A stretch of DNA of 64,000 nt from Halomonas maura (GTDB lineage: Bacteria > Pseudomonadota > Gammaproteobacteria > Pseudomonadales > Halomonadaceae). The stretch is taken from assembly GCF_030409305.1 (NCBI RefSeq), contig NZ_JAUFPQ010000017.1, positions 194,106 through 258,105 of the forward strand, given 5' to 3'. Position numbers and translations under genes: made by a program. How positions within the stretch are numbered: the stretch's first letter is position 1; each line of letters opens with the position of its first letter. Shown piece by piece: positions 51,462 through 59,847 of the stretch. The notes below the pieces were generated by a model. It saw only the letters and a list, made by a program, of their open reading frames with translations. It made no database searches and was not told the origin of the DNA.

Positions 51462-51971
51462 ATGGAACGCATACGCACGCTGCTTGACAGAAGCATACAG
51501 GCTGTATGCTGCCTACTCTTCATCACCATGGTAGGCGTCGCCAGCTGGCAGGTCATCGCCCGCTATGTGCTCAATGACCCCAGCACGGTATCGGAAGCCT
51601 TCCTGAGGTTTTCGTTGGTGTGGTTATCCATGATCGCCATTGCCTATGTGGCAGGAAGCCGGGAGCATGTCAGCCTAACGCTCCTGACAGATAGATTAAC
51701 GGGACCCTGGAAGACCACTTTCGATATTTTCATCGAAATCCTGTTCATTGCCTTCGCATCAGTGATCTTGGTGTTTGGTGGATTTCAGGCTGCTTCCAAC
51801 AGCATGAGTCAGATATACCCCATGCTGAACGTCCCTAAAGGAGCACTTTACTCCTCACTTCCCGCAGCAGGAGGAATCATCATCCTGTACTGCACGATCA
51901 ATTGCATCAGCATATACAAAGAATACCGAAATCAGCACGGGCACCATGAAATCAGGAGGCAGGAGTCATGA
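51462..51971 (+). CDS. TRAP transporter small permease (DctQ type)
   Basis: 169 residues from the ATG at 51462 (AGGGAG upstream preferred to an ATG at 51444). Four membrane helices, with the DctQ-type LVWLSMIAIAYVAGSREHVSLTLL stretch. Overlaps the large permease gene by 4 bp. With DctM and the later DctP gene it forms a sodium-driven tripartite importer, here likely for unsaturated uronates or galacturonate oligomers released from pectin. Lower G+C than the chromosomal average. Confidence 0.93.
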   Translation: MERIRTLLDRSIQAVCCLLFITMVGVASWQVIARYVLNDPSTVSEAFLRFSLVWLSMIAIAYVAGSREHVSLTLLTDRLTGPWKTTFDIFIEILFIAFASVILVFGGFQAASNSMSQIYPMLNVPKGALYSSLPAAGGIIILYCTINCISIYKEYRNQHGHHEIRRQES

Positions 51972-53266
51972 TCTTTGATGCTGGCATCATACTGGTACTA
52001 TCATTCCTTGGACTCCTGATCATCGGTGTTCCGATTGGAATCTGCATCGCCGTCTCTTCAGCCGTCACCATCCTGATGGCACTACCCGCCGAGATCGCCA
52101 TCTTCACGACGGCACAGAAGATGGTGTCGAGCCTCGACAGCTTCACGCTGCTGGCCGTACCATTCTTCATCTTATCCGGCGTTCTAATGAACAACGGTGG
52201 CATCGCGCTTCGCCTGGTCAACTTTGCCAAGCTATTCAGCGGTCGCATTCCGGGGTCATTGGCCCATACCAATATCGTGGGAAACATGATGTTCGGTGCC
52301 ATCTCGGGTTCAGCTATTGCCGCCTCCACGTCCATCGGGGGCGTAATGGTGCCAATGAGCGAGAAGGAAGGATATAGTCGACCGTTCGCTGCATCCGCCA
52401 ACATCGCCTCGGCCCCTACCGGCATGCTGATCCCGCCGACGACGGCCTTCATCCTCTATGCACTCGCCAGTGGCGGGACCTCCATCTCCGCCCTGTTTGC
52501 CGGAGGACTGATCGCGGGGTGTCTATGGGGAGCCGGCTGCATGCTGGTTGCCTACATCACGGCCAGGTCGCGTGGCTATGCCACTCGAGTGAACCTTCGG
52601 AATGCATCGGTCAGAAGAATCATCCTTGACGCGCTTCCCAGTCTCTTCTTGATCGTCATCATCATCGGGGGCATCGTCCTTGGCATCTTCACAGCAGTCG
52701 AAGCATCGGCCATATCGGTCATCTACACGATGTTCCTGACGTTGATCGTCTACAGGACCATCGATGTCCGCTCGTTCATCACGTCACTGATCAAGGCAAC
52801 GGAAACCACGGGCGTCATCATGTTCCTGTTGGCAGCCTCTGCGGCGATGTCATTCGCCATGTCCATCACGGGGCTTCCTAGCGCCCTGAGCATGGCGATC
52901 CTCGGGCTCTCCGACAACCCGGCCATGGTGCTGCTGATCATCACGTTGATGCTGCTCATCATCGGTTGCTTCATGGACATCGGGCCGGCCATCCTGATTT
53001 TCACCCCGATACTGCTACCCATTACCTCGGCAATCGGTGTGGATCCGATTCACTTCGGCATCATCATGGTATTCAATCTGTGCATCGGCACCATCACGCC
53101 TCCCGTTGGCACAGGCCTTTTCGTTGGAGCAGGAATCGCAAAGGAACAAGTTGAGAATCTTCTGCTTCCCTTGATGCCATTCTATCTTGTGATCCTGGTG
53201 ACCCTTCTGCTGATCACTTACGTCCCGCAAATCACACTATTCCTTCCCAGAATTATGGGACTTTAA
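51968..53266 (+). CDS. TRAP transporter large permease (DctM type)
   Basis: 432 residues with about twelve membrane helices. Signature segments GIALRLVNFAKLFSGRIPGSLAHTNI, SAIAASTSIGGVMVPM and CIGTITPPVGTGLFVGAGIAK match DctM subunits. It carries out the ion-coupled transport step. Overlaps the small permease gene by 4 bp and precedes a GH105 hydrolase gene by 33 bp; the substrate-binding protein comes after that hydrolase, an unusual order for a TRAP operon. Confidence 0.95.
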   Translation: MIFDAGIILVLSFLGLLIIGVPIGICIAVSSAVTILMALPAEIAIFTTAQKMVSSLDSFTLLAVPFFILSGVLMNNGGIALRLVNFAKLFSGRIPGSLAHTNIVGNMMFGAISGSAIAASTSIGGVMVPMSEKEGYSRPFAASANIASAPTGMLIPPTTAFILYALASGGTSISALFAGGLIAGCLWGAGCMLVAYITARSRGYATRVNLRNASVRRIILDALPSLFLIVIIIGGIVLGIFTAVEASAISVIYTMFLTLIVYRTIDVRSFITSLIKATETTGVIMFLLAASAAMSFAMSITGLPSALSMAILGLSDNPAMVLLIITLMLLIIGCFMDIGPAILIFTPILLPITSAIGVDPIHFGIIMVFNLCIGTITPPVGTGLFVGAGIAKEQVENLLLPLMPFYLVILVTLLLITYVPQITLFLPRIMGL

Positions 53267-53299
53267 CGCCCTCAACGCCAAGATTTGGAGCACCACCAC

Positions 53300-54439
53300 A
53301 TGCGAGTATTCAGCGTTAAACATAGCCCGTTACTGCGACAAGATGAGCGCTTCATCGACAAGAATGAAGTCACTAGATTGATCAAGAAGACCATCACCAA
53401 CCTGATCAATATCAAGGATGAAACCGGCGAGTTCCTGCTCCATCTGGATGACGGCCGCACCATCGATACCAAGGGCTGGGCCGGCTGGGAGTGGACTCAT
53501 GGCATCGGCCTGTACGGCATCTACAAGTACTACGAGCAGACCGACGATACCGAGGCCCTGGCCATCATCGACGCCTGGTTTCGCGATCGTTTCGCCGACC
53601 GCCTAGCCACCAAGAACGTCAACACGGTGTGTCCCTTCCTGACCCTCGCCTACCGCTACGAGGAGACGGGTCGCAAGGAATGGCTTCCGTACCTGCAGGC
53701 CTGGGCGGACTGGGTGATGTACGACATGCCCCGCACCGACAAGGGCGGCCTGCAGCACGTCGTCTACAACAGCGAGAACCATCAGCAGCTGTGGGACGAC
53801 ACCCTGATGATGAGCGTTCTGCCGCTGGCCAAGATCGGACGCCTGCTCGACCGACCGGACTACGTGGAGGAGGCGAAGTACCAGTTCTTGATTCATGTGC
53901 AGTACCTGATGGATCGGCAGACCGGCGCCTGGTTCCATGGCTGGACCTTCGACGGCCACCATAACTTCGCCGAGGCACGCTGGGCGCGTGGCAACAGCTG
54001 GCTGACCATCGTCATCCCCGAGTTCCTGGAACTGCTGGACCTGCCGGCCAAAGACCCCATCCGCCGTTTCCTGCTTCAGGTCCTGGAGTCCCAGGTCGAG
54101 GCGCTGGCCAAGTGGCAGGCGGAGTCCGGTCTCTGGCATACGCTGCTCGACGACCCATCGTCCTATCAGGAGGCCTCCGCCGCCGCCGGGTTCGCCTACG
54201 GTATCCTCAAGGCCGTCAGGATGCGCTACCTCGATGGTGACTACTACGAAGTGGCGGAGAAGGCCGTCCAGGGCATCATCCACAACATCAATGCCGAAGG
54301 AGAGCTCGAACAGGTCTCCTTCGGCACCGCCATGGGCGACAACCTCGACTACTACCGCGAGATTCCCCTGACCTCCATGCCCTACGGTCAGGCCATGGCC
54401 ATCCTGTGCCTGTCCGAATACCTGAGAACGTACCTCTAA
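53300..54439 (+). CDS. GH105 unsaturated rhamnogalacturonyl/glucuronyl hydrolase
   Basis: 379 residues from the ATG at 53300. Alpha/alpha toroid enzyme of family GH105 (YteR/YesR). Key residues: the LWDDTLMM motif with catalytic Asp166 or Asp167, FHGWTFDGHHNFAEARWARGNSW for substrate binding, and GFAYGILKAVR. It removes the 4,5-unsaturated uronate from rhamnogalacturonan fragments left by lyases, releasing rhamnose and an unsaturated uronate. There is no signal peptide, so it acts in the cytoplasm on imported disaccharide. It links the pectin arm with the rhamnose arm of this island. Confidence 0.92.
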   Translation: MRVFSVKHSPLLRQDERFIDKNEVTRLIKKTITNLINIKDETGEFLLHLDDGRTIDTKGWAGWEWTHGIGLYGIYKYYEQTDDTEALAIIDAWFRDRFADRLATKNVNTVCPFLTLAYRYEETGRKEWLPYLQAWADWVMYDMPRTDKGGLQHVVYNSENHQQLWDDTLMMSVLPLAKIGRLLDRPDYVEEAKYQFLIHVQYLMDRQTGAWFHGWTFDGHHNFAEARWARGNSWLTIVIPEFLELLDLPAKDPIRRFLLQVLESQVEALAKWQAESGLWHTLLDDPSSYQEASAAAGFAYGILKAVRMRYLDGDYYEVAEKAVQGIIHNINAEGELEQVSFGTAMGDNLDYYREIPLTSMPYGQAMAILCLSEYLRTYL

Positions 54440-54502
54440 AGTTGATCCGGGGCCCTGATGAGCCCGCAATTTCACCAACAATACCAAACCATGGAGTCAA
54501 CC

Positions 54503-55504
54503 ATGACCATGCCTCAACACACCAAGGCCATTCTCGTCGCCGCCATCGCCACCCTGTCCCTGGGCGCCGCCTCGGCGCAGGCCGAGAACAGCGTCAATCT
54601 CAGGCTGGCATATGCCCAGAACTCCCAACCGGTCAAGGATGCCCTGGCGAAGTTCGGCGATCTCGTGGAAGAGAAGTCGGGTGGTTCGATCAGTGTCACC
54701 TACTTTCCGGACAGCCAGTTGGGCGGTGAGAGTGAGCTGGTCGAGCTGCTGCAGACGGGGGCGATCGACATGACCAAGGTCTCCGGTGGCCTGATGGGCA
54801 GCTTCTCGCCACTCTACGGCGTCTTTTCCATGCCTTACCTGTTCGACGACCAGGAGCACTTCTACGAGGTCATGAACAGTGACGCCGTCATGGACGAGGT
54901 CTACCACTCCACCCGGGATCAAGGCTTCGTCGGCGTCGGCTGGTACGACTCCGGTCAGCGCAACTTCTACACCAAGGATACCCCGATCGACGAGGTCTCG
55001 GATCTCGAAGGCAAGAAGATCCGGGTGATGCAGAGCCAGATTGCCGTCGACACCATGAAACTGCTGGGTGCCTCGCCCGTGGTCATGGCCCAGGAAGAGG
55101 TTTACACGGCACTCCAGCAGGGAGTACTGGATGGCGCCGAGAACAATGAGTTTGCTCTTACCACGGCGCGGCACGGCGAGGTGGTCAACCACTACTCACT
55201 GGACGGCCACACGCGCATCCCCGATATCATCCTGTTCAACAGCAATACCCTGTCCCGACTCTCGGACGCGCAGCACGATGCCCTCATGGAAGCCATCCAG
55301 GAGTCCACCGACTTCCAACTCGAGAAGTGGTCGGAGGCCGTCGAGACGGCGCGTGACCAGATCCGCAACGACTTCGGGGTCGAAATCAACGAGGTCGATA
55401 TCACCCCCTTCCAGGCGGCCGTGCAGCCGATATACGAGGATTTAAAGGGGCAGCCTGAACAGTACGCGCTCTATCAGAAGATCAAGGAACTGAGCGACAA
55501 GTAA
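54503..55504 (+). CDS. TRAP transporter substrate-binding protein (DctP type)
   Basis: 333 residues from the ATG at 54503, with GGAG upstream. Signal peptide MTMPQHTKAILVAAIATLSL ending AQA. DctP fold with SVNLRLAYAQNSQPVKDALAKF, LEGKKIRVMQSQI and the conserved Arg of the ligand site, then YTALQQGVLDGAENN. It binds a carboxylated sugar in the periplasm for the DctQM channel. Placed after the GH105 gene rather than next to the permeases. Confidence 0.94.
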   Translation: MTMPQHTKAILVAAIATLSLGAASAQAENSVNLRLAYAQNSQPVKDALAKFGDLVEEKSGGSISVTYFPDSQLGGESELVELLQTGAIDMTKVSGGLMGSFSPLYGVFSMPYLFDDQEHFYEVMNSDAVMDEVYHSTRDQGFVGVGWYDSGQRNFYTKDTPIDEVSDLEGKKIRVMQSQIAVDTMKLLGASPVVMAQEEVYTALQQGVLDGAENNEFALTTARHGEVVNHYSLDGHTRIPDIILFNSNTLSRLSDAQHDALMEAIQESTDFQLEKWSEAVETARDQIRNDFGVEINEVDITPFQAAVQPIYEDLKGQPEQYALYQKIKELSDK

Positions 55505-55618
55505 GCACCGGAGTTCGAGGGGGCGCCAGCCTCGTGCCCCCTCGCCCACTTCGTCGGTACTCCAGCATTCCTGCAACCCGGCCTCGGACACGGCAGACAT
55601 CGACATCAGGAGGAAAAC

Positions 55619-56461
55619 GTGAATATAGGCATCAGGGCGCACGACCTGCCCAAACAGTCCCTGGACGACCTGGTCGCAGACGTTGCACGGCGGGGGCTCG
55701 GTTCGGTGCAACTAGCGCCGAGCAAGTCATTCGTCATCCCTGCTCCGCCGGGTAGCTTGACACCCGGGTTGGCCTATCGTATCGGTAGCGCTTTTCGTCA
55801 TCACGACGTGCAGATCGCCGTGCTGGGCTGCTATGTCAACATCATTCACCCCGACCCGGACGAGAGACGCAACGCCCTGGCGCGCTTCAAGGAGCATTTG
55901 CGCCATGCACGTGACTTCGGCTGCGGCATCGTGGGCACCGAAACCGGCAACGTCCATCCCGACATCGCCTACACCGAGGACAACTTCCACGACGCCCCCT
56001 TGCAAGCGGTCATCGACAGTGTCAAGGAGCTGGTCGTGGAGGCGGAGCGTTTCGGCGTGATCGTCGGCATCGAACCCGGGGTCAATCACCCCGTCTACTC
56101 GCCCGAGACCGTGACGCGACTGCTGGACAGCGTGGATTCTCCCAATCTGCAGATCATCTTCGACCCGGTCAACTTCCTCACCATCGACAACTATGCGCGA
56201 CAGCGGGATATCTTCCGGGAGGCGTTCGAATCATGGGGAGAGAGAATTGCCGTGATGCATGCCAAGGACGTCTGCGCCGAGAATGGCGCCTTATGCCCCG
56301 CTCCCGTCGGTCAAGGTCTGCTCGATTATGCCTTCCTGTTCGACTGGCTCGGGCCCCGCAAGCCGCATCTCAATGTCATTCTGGACGAGGTGGAGCTCGC
56401 CGATCTCGAGGAGGTCATGAAGTTCCTGAACCGATTCCGTCACGACGCTGCCACGCTGTGA
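55619..56461 (+). CDS. TIM-barrel sugar-phosphate isomerase/epimerase family protein
   Basis: 280 residues from a GTG at 55619, supported by AGGAGG. Xylose-isomerase-like barrel with metal-site phrases GTETGN, VGIEPGVNHPV, IIFDPVNFL and MHAKD. Members isomerise or epimerise keto-sugars. At the end of the pectin arm it may handle an unsaturated uronate or rhamnose-derived keto-sugar; the exact step is unknown. A 12-bp-stem hairpin follows downstream at 56521-56549. Confidence 0.88.
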   Translation: MNIGIRAHDLPKQSLDDLVADVARRGLGSVQLAPSKSFVIPAPPGSLTPGLAYRIGSAFRHHDVQIAVLGCYVNIIHPDPDERRNALARFKEHLRHARDFGCGIVGTETGNVHPDIAYTEDNFHDAPLQAVIDSVKELVVEAERFGVIVGIEPGVNHPVYSPETVTRLLDSVDSPNLQIIFDPVNFLTIDNYARQRDIFREAFESWGERIAVMHAKDVCAENGALCPAPVGQGLLDYAFLFDWLGPRKPHLNVILDEVELADLEEVMKFLNRFRHDAATL

Positions 56462-56515
56462 TCGAGTTCGGCGATGCCTTTACCCATGGCCGCGACACGC
56501 AATGAACGCGACACG

Positions 56516-56549
56516 AAAAAGCTCCAGGGAAGAGACACTTCCCTGGAGC
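56516..56549 (-). terminator. Terminator between the convergent pectin and rhamnose arms
   Basis: GCTCCAGGGAAG-AGACA-CTTCCCTGGAGC is a perfect 12-bp stem (56521-56549). On the minus strand it is followed by TTTTT (56516-56520), so it mainly ends the leftward rhamnose operon. Confidence 0.85.
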
Positions 56550-56605
56550 AGGATCGGCGATACCAGTCGGGGAGATTCAACAGAACATGGGCTGGCTCAG
56601 CATAT

Positions 56606-57961
56606 TCACGGCCAGAGCGTGGCGCCTACCAGCGTCAACGCCAGGATCATCAACGAGACCAGCGCCTCGCCCAGGGTGTAGGTCTTGAAGCCACCGCGGA
56701 CGCTGAAACCGGCGAGCTGGGTGGTGATCCAGAAGCCGCTGTCGTTGACGTGGCCGATGCTGATGCCGCCGGACAAGGCCGCCAGCGCGATCCATAGCGG
56801 ATCGACGACGCCCGTCGACGCCGCGCCTGCCATGATGGTCATGGCGGTGATGCCAGCGACGGTACCGGAGCCCTGGGCGATGCGGAAGATGGCGGCCAGG
56901 GCGTAGGTCAGCAGGATCATGCCGAGCGCCGACTGGGTCTCCTGGAAGAGACCATCGACCAGCATCTGGCCGATCTGGGTGGTCTCGATCACCTTGCCCA
57001 GAGAGCCCCCCGCGCCGGTGACCAGTAACACGACACCGGCGGTCTGTAGGCCGCGCGAGGCCGAGTCATCCCGTGCCTGGCGTCCCATCTCCCGCGCCGC
57101 GACCGCATAGGCCGCCAAGGCGCCGGCCATCAGGGCGACGATACGGTCACTCAGGAAGGCGATGAAGGCGGGCAGCTCCTCCCCGGCCAGCAGGCCGAGC
57201 TGTTGGCAGTAGTCGTAGACGGTGCCACTCAGGATCAACAGGATAGGCAAGGCCACCGGTGTGAGCGCCATCCACAGCGGGATATCGGGCATCTCCCGAC
57301 GGCTGTCGTCTCCCGGCACTTGCTGGGCCACGCCCATTTCATCCTTGTGCCGATTCCAGATCCCGCAATCCAGCAGCAGGAAGTAGACTTTCATCACGAT
57401 CAGCGAGGTGACGAGCCCCACGCCCAGGCCGGCGAAGGTCATGACGCCGATATCGAAGTCCAGGATCGTGGCGGCGGCCAGAGGATTGGGTGTCGGCGGC
57501 ACGATGGTATGCGAAGTGGCAGCCCCGATGACCAGGGCACCGATGGCATAGGGCAGCGGCTTGCCCAGGGTTCGGGCCAACGCCACCCCGAGCGGCACCA
57601 GGATCACGAAGGTGACGTCGAAGAAGACCGGGATCGACAGCAGGAACCCCGTCAGTCCCAGCACATAGAGTCCCGCACTGCGCGGCGCGCTCGCGACCAG
57701 GGTATGAGCGATCTTGTGGGCCGACCCCGAGTCGCTCATCAACTGGCCGATGATCACGCCGAAGCCGATCGGTAGCCCGATCCCGGCCATGATGCCGCCG
57801 AAACCACTGCTGATGGCATCCACCGTGCCGGTCATGCCCAACTGCATGGCCAGTCCCAGATAGAGACTGCCGATGATCAGGCTGATGGCCGCGTTCAGCT
57901 TGACGTAAAGAATCAGTAGCAGGATCAGGGCGATGGCGATCGCCAGATGCAATATTTCCAT
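56606..57961 (-). CDS. GntP-family gluconate-type permease
   Basis: 451 residues with about twelve membrane helices. Family motifs: FGVIIGQLMSDSGSAHKIAHTL, SHTIVPPTPNPLAAATI (the conserved PPTPGP-like turn) and SIGHVNDSGFWI near the C terminus. GntP members import gluconate, fructuronate, idonate and related sugar acids by proton symport. Last gene of the leftward unit, after the small membrane protein. Here rhamnonate, galactonate or another aldonate is plausible; sequence alone does not decide. Confidence 0.92.
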   Translation of the reverse strand: MEILHLAIAIALILLLILYVKLNAAISLIIGSLYLGLAMQLGMTGTVDAISSGFGGIMAGIGLPIGFGVIIGQLMSDSGSAHKIAHTLVASAPRSAGLYVLGLTGFLLSIPVFFDVTFVILVPLGVALARTLGKPLPYAIGALVIGAATSHTIVPPTPNPLAAATILDFDIGVMTFAGLGVGLVTSLIVMKVYFLLLDCGIWNRHKDEMGVAQQVPGDDSRREMPDIPLWMALTPVALPILLILSGTVYDYCQQLGLLAGEELPAFIAFLSDRIVALMAGALAAYAVAAREMGRQARDDSASRGLQTAGVVLLVTGAGGSLGKVIETTQIGQMLVDGLFQETQSALGMILLTYALAAIFRIAQGSGTVAGITAMTIMAGAASTGVVDPLWIALAALSGGISIGHVNDSGFWITTQLAGFSVRGGFKTYTLGEALVSLMILALTLVGATLWP

Positions 57962-58095
57962 GAGTGTGCGGCTCCTTGTATGTCGTTATCGACGTTGTTC
58001 GGCAACAGGAAAGCTGCCCCACGCGGATGTGCCGTGGGCGTATGAGGCAGCATTGAAGCGTGGGACCCGGCGTCCCCGAAACACTTTCTGGCCGG

Positions 58096-58299
58096 CTATC
58101 CTTCGGCGCTATCGCCGGCCACGACGGCGCGGTCTTCCTTGCCCATCCAGAGTGGCGTGACGGCGAACCAGACGACCGTGACCGCCAGCATGGCCCCCTT
58201 CATCGCCGACTCGCCCATGGCGTCGGCCAGGTAGAGCACCGGAAACAGCACCGTCAACACCAGCATGGCGATCGAGATGGTCTGAAGCAGCTTGCGCAT
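58096..58299 (-). CDS. Small 67-residue two-helix membrane protein
   Basis: Starts with the ATG at 58299, five bases after the permease stop. Two hydrophobic helices (about 6-25 and 35-52: MRKLLQTISIAMLVLTVLFP, then GAMLAVTVVWFAVTPLWMG) and a short acidic tail. No family recognised. Its tight spacing behind the NCS1-type permease suggests a dedicated accessory subunit of that permease. Too short for composition to be a strong test, but spacing and hydrophobic pattern support it. Confidence 0.7.
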   Translation of the reverse strand: MRKLLQTISIAMLVLTVLFPVLYLADAMGESAMKGAMLAVTVVWFAVTPLWMGKEDRAVVAGDSAEG

Positions 58300-58304
58300 G
58301 GGGG

Positions 58305-59810
58305 TCACTCCTTGCCTGAGGCGGTCTTGAACTCGGTGGCCGTGTCGCTGGCGTTCGCTCGCTGGGCCATGTAACTCAGGCCGATGAACAGCGCCGCAGC
58401 GATGAACCAGCCCGGCAGGGCGACGAAGAAGATCTCGATCTTGGCGAACTCCACCAGGACCAGGCAGATCGCCAACGTGATCAGCCAGGTGCCCAGCACC
58501 GGATAGGTGATCTTGCGTCCGGCGACTTCGGCATAGAAGCTCTTCAGCCCCAGCTTGGGCAGCACCCAGAAGTCGATGACGATCACCGCGCCGATCGGCA
58601 TCAGCAGCAGCCCGTACAGTGCCACGAAGCCCAGTAGCTGCATCGCCACCCCCGGGAACATCGCCACGAAGGTGGTCAACAGCCCCGTGCCGATGGTCAC
58701 CTTGAAGCGCGAGACCCGGGGAATGACCGCCTGGAAGGCCAGCCCGGCGCGGTAGATGGTCGGGTTGGCGGTGGTCCAGCCGGCGATGATCACGCAGATC
58801 AGCCCTGCCACGCCCAGCGCCTGATCGGCCAGGGGGCCGGGCAACGGATTGGGGATCTGCCCGGCCTCGGCGGCGGCGATCATGGCGCTGTCGGAGGTGA
58901 GCCCTGCCTCGTACATCTGGAAGGCGAACAGCATGGAGGCGGCCAGCCAGGCCATGAAGTGGCCAACGTACATGCCCGCCGCCGAGGCGATGCTGTACCA
59001 GCTCTTGCGGGCGAAGCGCAGCACCGACAGGTCGGACATGCCGACGTGCATGGCCATGTTGGCGAACCAGGCGAAGAAGATCACGTGCCAGATCGAGAAG
59101 TCCGGCTGGCCGGGCACCTGTACGCCGGTCCAGATCGCCGTCTCGGCCAGGGCCCAGAGGTCGGCAGGCGACCCCACCCCGGTGCCCGTGGCATCGATGA
59201 ACCACTTCAGCGAGACGATGCCGAAGCCCAGGAAGATCAGCACCATCCAGGGCGCGGCGATGTTGGCGAACCAGGAGACGAAACGATAGCCGTAGGCGGC
59301 CACCAGGGTGATGACGATGCCGACGCCGAGCACGCTCAGCACCCAGCCGACGCTGTTGGGCATCAGGTCCGACAGGGTCGGCAGCGGGAAGCCGAACCAT
59401 ACGCCCACGGCGGTGGCAGACACCGTGATCATGGCCCCGGCCAGGAAGCAGAAGGCCAGGCCATTGGCCAGGTTGTAGAGGATCACGGTGTAGCGACCGG
59501 CGATCTTCTCGAGCTGGTAGTAGAGCGTCAGGCGAACCCGCGTGGCGATGGGCGCGGTGAGCAGCAGCCAGCTCAGCACCGCCAGGGCGTTACCGATCAA
59601 CAGCCCCATGACCACGTCGAAGGCGGCCACCCCCGCCAGCACGAACAGCGGGCCGATCATCAGCTCGGTGCCGGCGGTATGCTCGCCGGCGTACATGCCG
59701 AGGAAGTTCTTGAAGCCCATCCGCGCCTGGCCGGGGACGGGGTGGCGTTCGTATTCGCCGCCGGTGGCGGGGCTCTCCCCCGCCGCCTGCGCCTGCACAC
59801 TGTCACTCAT
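58305..59810 (-). CDS. NCS1/purine-cytosine-permease-family transporter
   Basis: 501 residues from the ATG at 59810 (MSDSVQ; an ATG at 59819 is also possible). About twelve membrane helices. The CodB/PucI-like pattern is seen in GTELMIGPLFVLAGV, AWFANMAMHVGMSDLSVLRFARK and AGWTTANPTIYRAGLA. NCS1 carriers normally move nucleobases, allantoin or hydantoins. Here it sits inside a rhamnose-catabolic operon and is paired with a 67-residue membrane protein, so it probably carries a sugar or sugar acid, which would be an unusual specificity for the family. Confidence 0.85.
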   Translation of the reverse strand: MSDSVQAQAAGESPATGGEYERHPVPGQARMGFKNFLGMYAGEHTAGTELMIGPLFVLAGVAAFDVVMGLLIGNALAVLSWLLLTAPIATRVRLTLYYQLEKIAGRYTVILYNLANGLAFCFLAGAMITVSATAVGVWFGFPLPTLSDLMPNSVGWVLSVLGVGIVITLVAAYGYRFVSWFANIAAPWMVLIFLGFGIVSLKWFIDATGTGVGSPADLWALAETAIWTGVQVPGQPDFSIWHVIFFAWFANMAMHVGMSDLSVLRFARKSWYSIASAAGMYVGHFMAWLAASMLFAFQMYEAGLTSDSAMIAAAEAGQIPNPLPGPLADQALGVAGLICVIIAGWTTANPTIYRAGLAFQAVIPRVSRFKVTIGTGLLTTFVAMFPGVAMQLLGFVALYGLLLMPIGAVIVIDFWVLPKLGLKSFYAEVAGRKITYPVLGTWLITLAICLVLVEFAKIEIFFVALPGWFIAAALFIGLSYMAQRANASDTATEFKTASGKE

Positions 59811-59847
59811 CGCGTGCACCTCTCGTTATTGTTGGGAAGGCGGGTCC

